The position numbers and the translations under genes were made by a program. Shown in pieces: positions 11,241-22,140 of a stretch of DNA of 64,000 nucleotides. Numbering within the stretch: position 1 is the first letter of the stretch; every line of letters starts with the position of its first letter. The DNA is from Lucinisca nassula (Eukaryota; Mollusca; Bivalvia; Lucinida; Lucinidae), in contig OY757026.1 in the NCBI GenBank assembly GCA_963580285.1, positions 89,688,651-89,752,650 of the forward strand, in the 5' to 3' direction. The notes beneath the pieces were generated by a model. That model did no database searches. It saw only the letters and a program-made list of their open reading frames with translations, and had not been told where the DNA came from.

Positions 11241-12032
11241 TTTGTAATTTTTAAGAACAAATTACATCAAGTAATCTGACTGGTTCAAAGTAAGAAATGG
11301 GTGTGAGTAAATTGATAAGGGTTAATCCAATTTCAAGTTACGTCTTGCTGAAGGGACTAGAAAAACAAAATCTATAAGCTATACAATCCAGAAAGAAAGG
11401 AAAAAGAAAGAGCGTAGAGAAAGTAAAGATAGGGTCTGGGGCCAGACTAAGTTAGACCTTCTAAGCGGTTCACCACTACATACGACGCTCGTATGTGCGG
11501 TCATTTGCAGCCAGACAGACAGCGACATCAACGAAACTTTGCCTCGCCAGTCTCTTTGTTTGTTTGAATTGAGATTTACCGTCCCCATCAACACTATTTA
11601 GGTCATCTTGGAGACACTGCTTCCAATTTTGTGGGACTTTTACCCGACATTGAAATGAAATGGCATCTCAAGCACTGCCGCCCAATGAAACCAAAATGGC
11701 TGATATGCATTGGGCGGTACGACTCGTACCCCTTTCCCGGGCAAGTTTAGGCCTTCTGAGCGGTTTACCAGTTCTCGTATGGGGCCAGTTTCAGTCAGAC
11801 AGAAAGCAATATCAACGAAGTTTTGCCTCGTTTCTTTGTTTGTTTGTTTGAATAGAGGTTTACCGTCCCCGTCCACACTATTTAGATAATTTTCGAGATG
11901 CTGCTTCCAATTTGTGGGGCTTTTACCCGACATTGAGATGCAATGGCATCTCAATGACGGTCCAACTCGCATCACTTTGCCTGGGCAGGTTTAGGCCTTC
12001 TAATCGTTTTACCAGTACTCGTTACGATAACA
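11241..12032. other. Spacer with fragments of dispersed repeat D
   Basis: The first ~100 bases are the right flank of the minisatellite-bearing MITE, and the same flank sequence is found reversed at 17165-17215. After it come three partial, diverged family D copies (about 11440-11530, 11563-11860, 11848-12030). No gene is seen. Confidence 0.6.
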
Positions 12033-12365
12033 CACCCGTGCGACATAGTGCATTTTTCACATCTCCAAAATGGCCATTTTTCTGATGAAAATCCGTGATA
12101 TTTTTCTTATAAATACTGCAAACATAGGTTGTGGGTGCCCGTTAGAACCGCCTCATTGAGGCGGTTCTAACGAGTACCCACAACCTATGTCTTGGAGCAA
12201 AAATTAGAAAAATAATGTATACCCCGTAAATAAAAATCAAAAATGAGTTCCTTTAAGAGCAATGAAAACATTCATAAGAAAGAAGATGGGTCATGGTAAA
12301 CCCGAGTTATCTCTATATAAAGTGGGGTATAGGGGGGTCTCCATTTCACGGACTTGTTCACGTGA
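12033..12365. repeat. Hairpin MITE (family B)
   Basis: The element runs from GATAACACACCCGTGCGAC to CGGACTTGTTCACGTGATG. The central AGAACCGCCTC/GAGGCGGTTCT hairpin is at about 12146-12171, and the right half holds AGTGGGGTATAGGGGG. Other B-type copies: 14857-15128, 31418-31700, 42650-42850, 63160-63425. Confidence 0.75.
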
Positions 12366-12477
12366 TGTAATGTGCGGTCACTTTTAGATTTGCGTGGAAG
12401 CATCATGCAGCCTAATCTGTTTCTCCAAGCCCCGATTGCCCTTTTCCAGTCGTAAAAATCATTATTGACAAACGTTT

Positions 12478-12660
12478 GTCATTTAAGAAATAGATCAGCT
12501 CTAACTGTGATTTGTTGAGTAATAAATCACAGTTTGGAGGTCAGTTGTAAAGTAGACAAATCACGAGCGCGTAGCGCGCGTGATTTGTCTACTTACAACT
12601 GACCGACAAACTGTGATTTATAACACAACAAATCACTGGCTAGAGCTGATCTATTTCGAT
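12478..12660. repeat. Long palindrome of ~180 bp
   Basis: The arms run from GATCAGCTCTAACTGTGATT and fold back around AGCGCGTAGCGCGCG at about 12568-12582. The match extends to AGAGCTGATC at 12650. Small mismatches exist but the whole stretch can form one hairpin. A MITE is likely. No ORF. Confidence 0.8.
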
Positions 12661-13950
12661 TCTAACACACTGAAAATCGGCAATAATGTTGTTGTTTCCT
12701 TCAAAATCTCACAACTTTTCGCCATTGTTAGAAGAAATCCCGCTAAAATTATCGACTGGAACACATGCATTTATATCCTTTTCTAACGTTTTCGATGCGA
12801 AAAATGACGTTACACCGTCTAACGTCAAGGAAATCGACTAGTGACGTCATCGATTGGCAGTTTTTAATGACGTCACTTGTCACGCTCTTCCTAGCCGTGA
12901 TTTGTTGTAGAATAAAACACAGTTGTTTTCCATTGCTTATATAGGCGCGCTGTGTTAGAATAGCCATTTTAACGTAAGAAAAGAAAAATAGCTGTGTTCG
13001 ATAAAAAAAAAAAAAAAAATCTCGTGTGTTGAAAAAAAAAATTCGTGCTTCGCGCTGCAATTTTGAAAATTCTGTTGTTTTCTACACACTGTGACTTAAG
13101 GGGAAGGGGAACACCTGGCAGATTTTTCCGCTATTTTTTTTATAAAGGGAGACAACTTTCACTGAAAAAGGGATTTACTGACCCTGTTGACATGGGAGAC
13201 AAAACTAAATTTTGCGGCAGTTGCCTCCCCTGAATGTGTACCGATTCCCCCTAATGAAAAAATCATCTCGTGATGTTTTCTTCAACACACTCTATAAAAT
13301 AGTTTTGGCATTTATCTCAAAACTGTAATTTTCTCTAACATTTCTAACATGATTTTTAATGAAAACTAGAGATGAAGGGAATGTGTGGCGGCTGCAAAAC
13401 GTCTCCATGCCCTTCCTCATAGTGTTGTTCATATTTTCTTGTCCTTTGGGATCATGGATTCCACTGTGGAGTTTTGAAAGCATCTGAGGGTCACGGATGA
13501 TGCCTACTTGGCCGAAACTAGCTCGTCTCGCTCAGAATTTGGTATCCCCACCATACTTATGCTCTTGTTTCTTTTATAAAACATATTTTCAGTGAAATCG
13601 AAATCGATAGCGCCTGTGCAAACTGAAAATATGAATTCTGAATTTCACTGTTTGTGAATTCGCTGTATCATTGGAAAATAACACATCAATTCTGTTCATT
13701 CGATATAAATTAGCGTATGTCAAAAATTAAGTCCCACACGTTCGCACGTCATTAGGACGTTGATGACGTCACTTTTAGCTCCAACGTTATAATGCACGCG
13801 AAGCAAAATCATCTTTGCAACTGCGGCATTTATTTAGTGAACCATTTGATAAAGTAACATTCTAAGCTATTTACCAGATGCAATCTTCCATTTAAAACCC
13901 ATTTTCTAATGCACTTGCGTATGTAACGCGACGTCTGATTGGATAACGTC
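12661..13950. other. AT-rich intergenic stretch
   Basis: Contains several TGACGTCA-type octamers (12830-12880 and 13760-13775) and homopolymer A tracts near 13003-13040. A repeat fragment at about 13367-13520 is the reverse complement of the tandem repeat at 52170-52700. No gene is recognised. Confidence 0.5.
13367..13520 (-). repeat. Fragment of the repeat seen at 52.2-52.7 kb
   Basis: The reverse complement of this stretch shares CCTTTGGGATCAT, the GGCGGC and GTGTGG blocks and GGCCGAAACTAGC with the tandem units at 52170-52700. It is a dispersed repeat of unknown class. Confidence 0.6.
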
Positions 13951-14106
13951 AAAAATTTGCGACAGTATATTCTGCGATATACTGTCGGAAACCCGACGTC
14001 ATCACGTAACGTCGCTTTTCATTGGCTGCCATTTGGTTTTACGCAGCTAACAGCGGTTGCCGCTATGTGCAAAATAGTTCAAGTTTTAACAAAACAAGTG
14101 AATAAG

Positions 14107-14290
14107 TGCATTAGAATGGGGATAACTGTAATCAAAATTGTCATTTGGGGAGGTAAATCGTCGGTTTTACGGTCGCAAATTACGTTTTACGGCTCCGCTG
14201 ACGCGTCGCCGTAACGAAATTTCCGACCGTAAAACCTCCAATTTACCTCCCCAAATGACAATTTTGAATACAGTTATCCCCTAAATTCTA
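14107..14290. repeat. Long palindrome of ~180 bp
   Basis: The left arm GGGGATAACTGTAATCAAAATTG and the right arm ending in CAGTTATCCCC fold around TCCGCTGACGCGTCGCCG near 14192-14210. The arms also share GGGGAGGTAAAT and TTTTACGGTCG. It is MITE-like. A smaller perfect hairpin, CGACAGTATAT/ATATACTGTCG, lies just upstream at 13959-13987. Confidence 0.8.
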
Positions 14291-14394
14291 CCCGGTAAAC
14301 CCGCTGAGCACCTAGTAATGAATGCGAAAACGTTTGTTCTCATGCTTTGAAATTGCATTGAAATTACAGAAAGTGTGATTATTTTTTCGATATA

Positions 14395-14760
14395 GAAGAT
14401 CTTACATGAGTGTTCATGTATTATTGAATTTATTAAACGAGTTGAGGAAAAGTGATAAAATGCTCGGCAAAGCCTCGCATTTTATCACTTTTCCTCAACG
14501 AGTTTAATAAATTCAATAATACATGAGCACGAATGCAAGATTCTATTTATCATATGACATTTAAAACGCATTTGATTCACGATTGTTTAACGAAAACGTC
14601 AAAATTCCGCCACTAGTAAACGCGACGTAGTTAAGGACGTCGTACATGTAACGTTACGGCGCGTATCTAACTAATTTGCATATTTAATCCACTAGTGGAT
14701 TATCGAATTTATTACATGGCGTTATTTCACTCTCAGACGCGACGTCATGTGATAAAAGGT
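14395..14760 (+). repeat. MITE family C, forward copy
   Basis: The hairpin half (14395-14535) and the flank half (14536-14760) are both kept, matching 40503-40866 base for base over long stretches. The hairpin arms read TTTATTAAACGAGTTGAGG and its complement. Confidence 0.8.
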
Positions 14761-14856
14761 TAATATTTATTTCAACTAAGAACACACACATACACACAAA
14801 AATGATATTTTCCTACTTAAATTGGTATTCATTTCGGTAAAGCTAAAGTCGATCCA

Positions 14857-15128
14857 TTACGATAACACGCCCTTGCGACATAGTCCATTTTTTCACATCT
14901 CCAAAATGGCTACTTTTCTGATGAAAATCCGTGATATTTTTCTCATGTATGCTGTAAATATAGGTTGTGGCTGCTCTTTAAAACAGCCCCATTGGGGCGG
15001 TTGTAACGAATACCCGCATTCTACGTCTTTGAGCAGAAATAAGAAAAATAATGTATACCCCGTAAACCCCATTTTCTCTATATAAAGTGGGGTTTAGGGG
15101 GTTTTCATCTCACGGACTTCTTCACGCG
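14857..15128. repeat. Hairpin MITE (family B)
   Basis: Begins at GATAACACGCCCTTGCGACA and ends at CACGGACTTCTTCACGCGAG. The central hairpin is degraded (AACAGCCCC/GGGGCGGTT). It lies ~700 bp upstream of the LINE ORF1-like gene. Confidence 0.7.
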
Positions 15129-15849
15129 AGTTGCACTGAAAATAAAAAAAAAAACATTGTTACACTGCATGATACCCCACCACTTCAGGCCAATAACATG
15201 CAATTTTTGCAGGTGTTTTCTAGAGCTGAAAACCTTAGAAATAGGACAGCCAGTATCCATGATCTATATTTCTGGTACAGAAGCTACAGGCAAAAACAAA
15301 CCTTTTTTTAGATTAACCACAGCACTTAACCCTCACCAAGCCCAGATATATCCGTTTTTTAAGGCAGTATCTACACATCAAGAAGCAAACTGGTCAGGAT
15401 TACTACTGTTTGCAATTCTGCTTCTTTATGCTTGGTAAAAACTGAAAATCATGCAACACAAATGGTTGAAGGTTGGGGAGGAGTGCAGCATATTGGAATC
15501 TTCAGCACGGTGATTTCCGGTGGATGGTGTTTGTTTTTGTTCTCTCTTCATAATATGTGAAAAATGTAGTTCTGAGAGACATTTGTGGTCTTAAAATGGG
15601 CGTAGTGCTTTCACTTGGACTCTGGAATTAGCTGCTGTTTGAGTATGTAACAGTTTGCTTTCTTTGGATGAACATGAGGCTTTATTTTGATCATAACCTC
15701 AAATCGATGGGTGACACCATTATGATCTTGTAGTGATTTGTACTCACATTCCTCACATGAAAAATACAATGGGACACTGATCAGGGCCACGCTGGATCAT
15801 TTCATGAGTATACTGCACAACATAAGTAACGCAGCTATATTTTCTGGAC
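15129..15849. other. Leader region before ORF1-like gene, no gene recognised
   Basis: Unique-looking sequence with one longish frame (15157-15438) that shows no motif I recognise. It may include the 5' untranslated region of the ORF1-like gene. Confidence 0.4.
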
Positions 15850-15855
15850 TTGAAT

Positions 15856-16920
15856 ATGAATGAGAAAGACCCCACTAACAACGTTGATTCTAGTGGAGGT
15901 TCCAGTGTAGATAACTCAGATATTAACAAAGCAACAAATGTGATACCTGTCACACCTTCAACGTCACATATTGTATCAACGCCACAGGCACAAACGCCTA
16001 AAGGCGGCATAAAACGAGTACTCTCACCGTCCCCAGTTCTTGGCGTTCATTTTTTGAAGAAAAGTCGTCAGAGATCTGGTAATATGGCAACTTTAGCTGA
16101 AAATGAAGATCCATCTGGAATGGAACAAGAACAAGAACAAGAAACAAGTTACTTGTCTGTCCCCTTGGACTCTCAAGATGTTGCAGTACAGCTAAAAGAG
16201 ATGATAATACCGGAATTAGAAAGTTTAATTCGTCATCAGATTCCGGATATTAAGAGCATTGTGGACTCTGCTGTTGACTCCGCGGTTACGCGCATAAATG
16301 AAACTTTAATGAAAGATATTAACAAAGTGAAGAAAGAAAACGATGATCTCCGAGTCGAAAATCACAATCTCAGGAAATCTGTGTCTGAATTAACTGAGAG
16401 AGTTAACAAGCTGGAATTCATTGCTGATGACAGTGAGCAGTATAGTCGGCGAAACAGCGTCCGCATCACTGGAATTCCAGAAACCAACAACGAATTCACT
16501 GATGAGATAGTGCTAAAACTAGCCAGTGATCTTGACGTCAACTTGAGCCCAACTGATATTGACAGATCGCACCGCGTTGGCAAAGTTAGTGCAAATCGTA
16601 AAAGGGCTATCCTTGTCAAGTTTTCTACATACAGAGCGCGACAAAGCCTCTACTCCAAACGTATGGACCTTCGTGGGAAAGAGCAGTGGAGGCAAACTTT
16701 CATCAATGAGGATCTGACTGTTCGTCGTAGTGAACTTCTATTTAGAGCCAGAAATTATGTTCGTGCTGGAGTGTTAAAATCCTGCTATTCTTCTGATGGA
16801 AGACTTTACGTAAAGGATAAGGCTGATAAGAAACACTTAATAATCGCAGAAGACGATCTCATGGCCTTCGGTACTCTTCCACCTTCCGGTTCTGAACCTA
16901 GAGTCACACGGCCGACATAA
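15856..16920 (+). CDS. LINE ORF1-like protein (coiled coil plus RRM-like domain)
   Basis: An open frame of 354 residues from ATG 15856 with no internal stop. The first ~100 residues are Ser/Thr/Gln-rich and disordered. Residues ~145-190 form a heptad-rich coiled coil. From ~196, SEQYSRRNSVRITGIPE starts a basic domain that resembles the RNA-binding region of ORF1 proteins of L1-type and other LINEs. The C-terminal ~80 residues are basic and aromatic. Such proteins bind element RNA and act as nucleic acid chaperones (family knowledge). A LINE ORF2 lies 2.8 kb downstream on the same strand, but host repeats fill the gap, so I cannot show that both belong to one element. It could also be a stand-alone domesticated copy. 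Confidence 0.6.
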   Translation: MNEKDPTNNVDSSGGSSVDNSDINKATNVIPVTPSTSHIVSTPQAQTPKGGIKRVLSPSPVLGVHFLKKSRQRSGNMATLAENEDPSGMEQEQEQETSYLSVPLDSQDVAVQLKEMIIPELESLIRHQIPDIKSIVDSAVDSAVTRINETLMKDINKVKKENDDLRVENHNLRKSVSELTERVNKLEFIADDSEQYSRRNSVRITGIPETNNEFTDEIVLKLASDLDVNLSPTDIDRSHRVGKVSANRKRAILVKFSTYRARQSLYSKRMDLRGKEQWRQTFINEDLTVRRSELLFRARNYVRAGVLKSCYSSDGRLYVKDKADKKHLIIAEDDLMAFGTLPPSGSEPRVTRPT

Positions 16921-18842
16921 GTCATTGGAGTTTCTTTTTTTTTATGAACAGTATACCTGTGCATATTTGTCATCCACTTGGTCACGTGTCATAATAACAG
17001 TTACCTCGATACACACGTAGTACACTGCGAATGACTGAACATTTCATTCATTAACAATCTCACGTTAAGTTTATATTGTGCGAATTGTAACTCGCTCTCC
17101 AGTTGGTATGATAACCCTTATCTTGCTGAACATTCATTTAAGTCACATCCATTTCTGTCTATCAACCAATCAAATTACTTGATGTAATTTATTGCTACAA
17201 ATTCATAAACTGAATGCCAAACAGTGTAGATCCTGATCAGATGGCTTCTTCAGAAGCCATCTAATATGGATCTACACCGTTTGCAAAGATAGGGGTTGTC
17301 GTGAAAAGCAACAGTAGGGTTAAGCAATTTCACATCTTACAGGACGCGTCTTCATGTCGTAGCCTCCCACTTCTCACGTTTCCCATTGCCATCGAAGTCC
17401 TTAATAGCTCTTTCACCTCTGTGATTTTGAAGTTTGAACCCTTGTATGATGCACACTAGTAAAGCGTAGTGCCTGATCAGGAATCTTTCATCTTGATCAA
17501 CTTGGTTCTGGACCTGGTCCATAGGGCTGAAGGTTATGAAAGATAACGAGGTCTTGACCCTGTTACCGAGGTCTTTCATTTCGTTTCGGAAAGACCCTGG
17601 TTGATCGGGGAATTGGTTTTTTATTGATGCATGGATGCTTGGTTGATGGTTACCAGCCTTGAATTGCCTCTTTTTCAAGGCTGTTGATCGTTACCCACAG
17701 CAGGAAGCGCTACTTAAAGACAGGCGAAGTATCGCTTGCAGTTACCATGGAGGTGGCTGGTGACACGATTAATGGGTGCCAGGTAACCCCCAACCCCGCC
17801 CGCCCATAAGGCAATTTTCCTTACTTTTCAAATCATTCCTATTATTTTCTCATCACGAAACTACACCAATGTGAAAGAGTACATTATTTCCTATCTTCAA
17901 AATGATTACTCTTGTGAAGGTTTGTTCCTCAGTAGGTAGTCTTTTGCGGGCACTTGCGGTCAATGTCTTGGGGCCCGAATGAGAGGACTATTGTATACCC
18001 CTGTAGACCCCATTTTTCCACACGTGAGGTGAGACTTTGACGGATTGTCATTGTGCGGACGTGATAACATGATGTTCTTTTGTTTGTTTGTTTTTTCTCA
18101 ATCTCAGCATGTCTTTTAACATAACAAACTAGGCTTTCCCCTACCACCTGCTTATGCAAATTTGTCATTTTCAGTGACGTACGGTTATCGCAAAGTCAGG
18201 ATGTATAAGAAGTTTAGGGTTATCACATGCATGTTATTCGGTATTGTATGCATTACTTAGGCATATTCCTTCTGACTCGTTTGGGCGGCAGGGCTTGAGA
18301 TATCATTTCTTCTCAATATCGGGTAAACGTCCCATAAAATTGGAAACATCATGTCCGAATTGATCAAATAGATTTGACGGGGACGTAAAATCTCAATTTA
18401 ACCAAACGAAACTTGCACTTACTGCCTCATGTGTCATTTTTTTATCTGAACATAAAAGGCGTATCTGTCCGTCTGCCTATTATATGACAGTGAAACTCAG
18501 TGACTTGAACACGGATGGCTCAGTTACCATTGCTGACTCATGATTTGAGCACCATATTCTCGAAACATTATAACTGTTATCTACATATTTATCTTATATG
18601 TGTTGGCTGTTTTTGTTTCATATTTCAGTGTTCAGTGAAACTTCAGCAACTCGAATACCAATAGCTCATGAACTGGGTAGATTTAAATGGGGCTGGCTAA
18701 TCGGACCTGGAAAGATAATCGATTATCAGTCCTGTCATTGCGATCGATAATCGATTAGTAATCGCTATTTATCATTATTTTACCTGTCTGGCTTTCTATC
18801 TGAGCATGACTCTTACCATATGTTGCACTTTATCATATGTGA

Positions 18843-18906
18843 GCAAACAGTGTAGACCCAGATGAGACGCCGCATTCTGCGTCTCATCGGGGTCTGCACT
18901 GTTTGC
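18843..18906. repeat. Short palindrome family E
   Basis: A 64-bp near-perfect palindrome. The left arm begins GCAAACAGTGTAGACCC, the centre is GACGCCGCATTCTGCGTC, and the right arm closes with TGTTTGC. Confidence 0.85.
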
Positions 18907-19367
18907 CACTCATCCAGCTATTTTAGGCATAACTTTGGGTAGTAAATTGTACCTATCAAGTAATCGATTGAAAGCAAATCAGAAATGATAATCATTTTTG
19001 TGGGATTTATCGATCGATTACTATTAATCATGTCAGCCTTAGATTTAAACTCGCTCGGGGGACCCTTAAGAAATCCTTCTCGCAGCTCTAGGTGGTAAAT
19101 ACCTAGGGACAATCTTGTTAGTTTTGTCTCGAGGAGGTATGTCGTTTATGCTAGATGAATCGCCTTAGTGAGGCGATTGAAGTGAGAACATAAAACAAAC
19201 ATAATTTGAATTGACGGTTAAAATGATTAATTATTCCTATTATAGTATGTCTCTATCTCAAACACTATCCATACTTCCATTAACTCGAGCTGCCAAGTTC
19301 TTGGGCGGGTTTGCGAGGCTTAAATCTTAAAGAAGTGTTCGGGTTGTTGAATTTTGATTGTAATTGG

Positions 19368-19370
<3 letters not shown>

Positions 19371-19409
<39 letters not shown>
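19371..19409. repeat. (GT)n microsatellite
   Basis: About 19 GT dinucleotides lie just upstream of the LINE ORF2. Confidence 0.95.
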
Positions 19410-19411
<2 letters not shown>

Positions 19412-20081
19412 CTTGTTCTTTCTAACATTATCCTTGTCTGTTGACCATGTGAATCATTTGTTCCTAGAGTACCAAGAAATGTTAAATTACCATGAACCTA
19501 AGGCCACGTTTTTTCAAGATTTTTTGTATGTTGATATTTTCATTAATATGTATGCATTCTCTTCTTTTCTTCATTCGCTTCTCTCAATTTTCGCATTTCT
19601 ATCATTCTCTTACGTCAAGATCATTATGCATGTATGTCGAGTCTGCGTTTTCCATACAGGATACCCATGCTAATTTTTCAGCTGATTTTTGCGATCCGTG
19701 GTGGTCATCCAAGCATATCATGTTGTACTTACTATCACTTGTCTCAATATGAGCAGAAAATACTGTGAATCTCCATGCTTGGGTGGCCTCTACGGTATCG
19801 CGACAGCGTGTCACTTCCAAAATCGGAATGTAGTTAACTTCAGGAAAATATTAATAATTCTGGTGCCAGTTTTTATTCTGGGATTACGCATTTGCAGTTA
19901 CAATGACACTTTCCAGATTAGTCTGTCTTTACAAAGAAACTGCTTTCATGTTCAGCAAATACGATTCCCGTATCGTCGCGCATCTAGTACTGCGTATCGA
20001 AAGAATTGTAAGTTTGTTTACGCGACTGTTTGGTATTTTTACCTCATCTCAATCTCTTGGTTATTCAGCTTACTTCTCCTT

Positions 20082-20111
20082 GCAGGGGACATTGAGGTTA
20101 ATCCTGGGCCG
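20082..20111 (+). other. 2A-like ribosome-skipping motif in LINE ORF2 leader
   Basis: The codons read AGDIEVNPGP, matching the 2A consensus D-[VI]-E-x-N-P-G-P, directly after the hydrophobic run SWLFSLLLL. 2A-like sequences at the N-terminus of APE-type LINE ORFs are described in the literature. Skipping between G and P would release a ~120-residue leader from the endonuclease/RT protein. The upstream hydrophobic run also resembles a signal sequence. Activity is inferred. Confidence 0.75.
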
Positions 20112-21870
20112 AACAGCTCTGATCTATCCTCGTCGTATGAGTCCTCAACCTGCACTGACGTCTCGCTCCTCAAACATAATTTTTCTCTTGTTCATTACAA
20201 TGTGCAAAGTTTGCGCAATAAAATTGACCAGATACAAACTGAACTGTCTCAATTTGATGTAATTGCACTGACTGAAACTTGGCTCTCTCCTGACATCAGC
20301 AGCGATACTATTAAAATAATGAATTATCAAGATCCTTTTCGTAGAGATAGGCAAACGAATAATTATGGTGGCGTCTTAGTATACGTCAATGAAAACATCC
20401 CATGCAAGAGAAGGCAGGACCTAGAGATACAAGAACTTGAGTGTATCTGGCTAGAGCTTAAACTCAAATCTAGAACTATATTGTTTGGTCTCTTTTATAG
20501 ACCGCCTAACGCAACGCAGGACATTTATGGCAAAATAGAACAGTCTATTGATCTGGCCTTTGACAGTAATATCGTCTCTGACGTCATTGTAACGGGCGAT
20601 TTTAATCTTAATTACATTGACCCTGTGGGTAAAAATAGAATCAGCCTAATTTTTACTCAGTACTCCCTCCATCAAATAATAAATGAGCCCACACACTTCA
20701 CCGAAACCTCTTCTTCACTCATTGACCTCCTTTTTACTAAACATACAACTAACGTTTTGATAAGTGGAGTGGGCGAGCCCTTTCTCGACCAAAACGTTCG
20801 GTACCACTGCCCTATATATGCAATTTTCAAATTCGATAAACAGAAGCCCCTGTGTTACAAAAGAAAAATCTGGTCATATGATAAGGGTGATTATGAACTT
20901 CTCAGACGTACCATTTCCGAATTCAACTGGCAGACTTTAAAAAGTATGAACATTAATACGTATGCTGAGAATGTTACACACAAAATTAGTGACTTTTGTG
21001 GAAGATATATCCCAAATAAGATCATAACTGTTCGGCCATCAGATCCCCCATGGTTCAACAACTCCATTAGAAAATTAATCCGTAAACGGAAACGTGCCCA
21101 TAAAATTGCTAAGCGAGTTAACAGCGCCGAAAGCTGGAGAAAGTTCAGAAAACAACGGAACGAAGTAATTAATGCCATTCGTGCATCTAAAAAAAACCAT
21201 AAAGAAAAAATAGCTGACAACTTAAAAAATGATCGTATTTCGGGTAAGGATTGGTGGAAACTATTTAAAACTTTGACCGGCAAGGATAAAATTGGTCTTA
21301 TTCCTCCATTGAATCACCAAGGAGAACTAGTTATCGAGCCAACTGAAAAGGCAAATTTATTCAATACCTATTTCCAGTCTCAATCGACAGTAGATGATGT
21401 CAATAAACCCGTCCCCATGTTAGCACAGCCTACTAATACTATGTCATCAATTACCCTCCAGCAGGAGGAGGTTTTTTCAATTCTAAAATCGTTACCTATT
21501 GGAAAAGCATGCGGACCAGATCAAATCAATAATAAAGTTCTCAAGGAATGCGCACAGCACTTATCTGCCCCGCTGACAGAATTATTCAACTTTTCTCTAG
21601 CTAACTCGACTATGCCTGATATATGGAAAAGGGCACACGTAACACCTATCCATAAGAAAGACGATAAAAACCTAGTTGAAAACCATAGGCCGATCTCACT
21701 CCTTAGCTCTATAGGTAAATCACTCGAAAAATTAGTACATAAGCACTTGCATAATTTCCTATTGGTAAATAATACTATCACTTCATTTCAGTCAGATTTC
21801 ACAAAAGGCGATTCAACTGTAAACCAACTCGTGGATCTATACAATACTTTCAGCCGGGCCCTGGACGAAG

Positions 21871-22140
21871 GCAAAGAGGTTCTTTTTTTTTTTTTTTTTT
21901 TTTTTTTGGTTTGGGTTTTACGGCCCTTTCAAGATTATTTCACTCATATCGAGCCGATCGTTAATCAGAGGTGGGCGAAAACCGGAGTACCCGGAGAAAA
22001 ACCACCTGACCTTCCGTTGCAGAACTTGGCGTCTCACACGTGGCCCGAGCGAGGCTCGAACCTACGGCGGTGAGAGACCTAATGACTAAGAGTCAGCGCT
22101 CTTATCCACTAGGCCACGGAGGCCCGACGCAAAGAGGTTC
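21871..22140 (-). mobile_element. SINE S4 insertion in LINE ORF2 with 12-bp target duplication
   Basis: The SINE occupies 21883-22128 in reverse: its poly-A tail appears as a T run (21883-21907), and its tRNA-like head lies at the right, with complements of TGGCCTAGTGG (A box) and GGTTCGAGCCTC (B box). The flanking GCAAAGAGGTTC occurs at 21871-21882 and 22129-22140, a clear target-site duplication. The LINE frame resumes immediately after the second copy. The insertion is younger than the LINE copy. Confidence 0.92.

Larger units (their letters stand above)
16921..19688. other. Repeat-rich gap between ORF1-like and ORF2
   Basis: Holds a family E MITE in reverse (about 17165-17335), a reverse family D fragment (18287-18412), a family E palindrome (18843-18906) and a (GT)n microsatellite (19371-19409). 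The frame at 17352-17678 on the minus strand has no recognisable motif. These insertions argue that the gap is host DNA or a heavily invaded element. Confidence 0.5.

Noticed and set aside
10734..11247. Repetitive protein gene
   Set aside because: The frames are readings of the minisatellite; they shift at each length variant and show no start context or codon bias.
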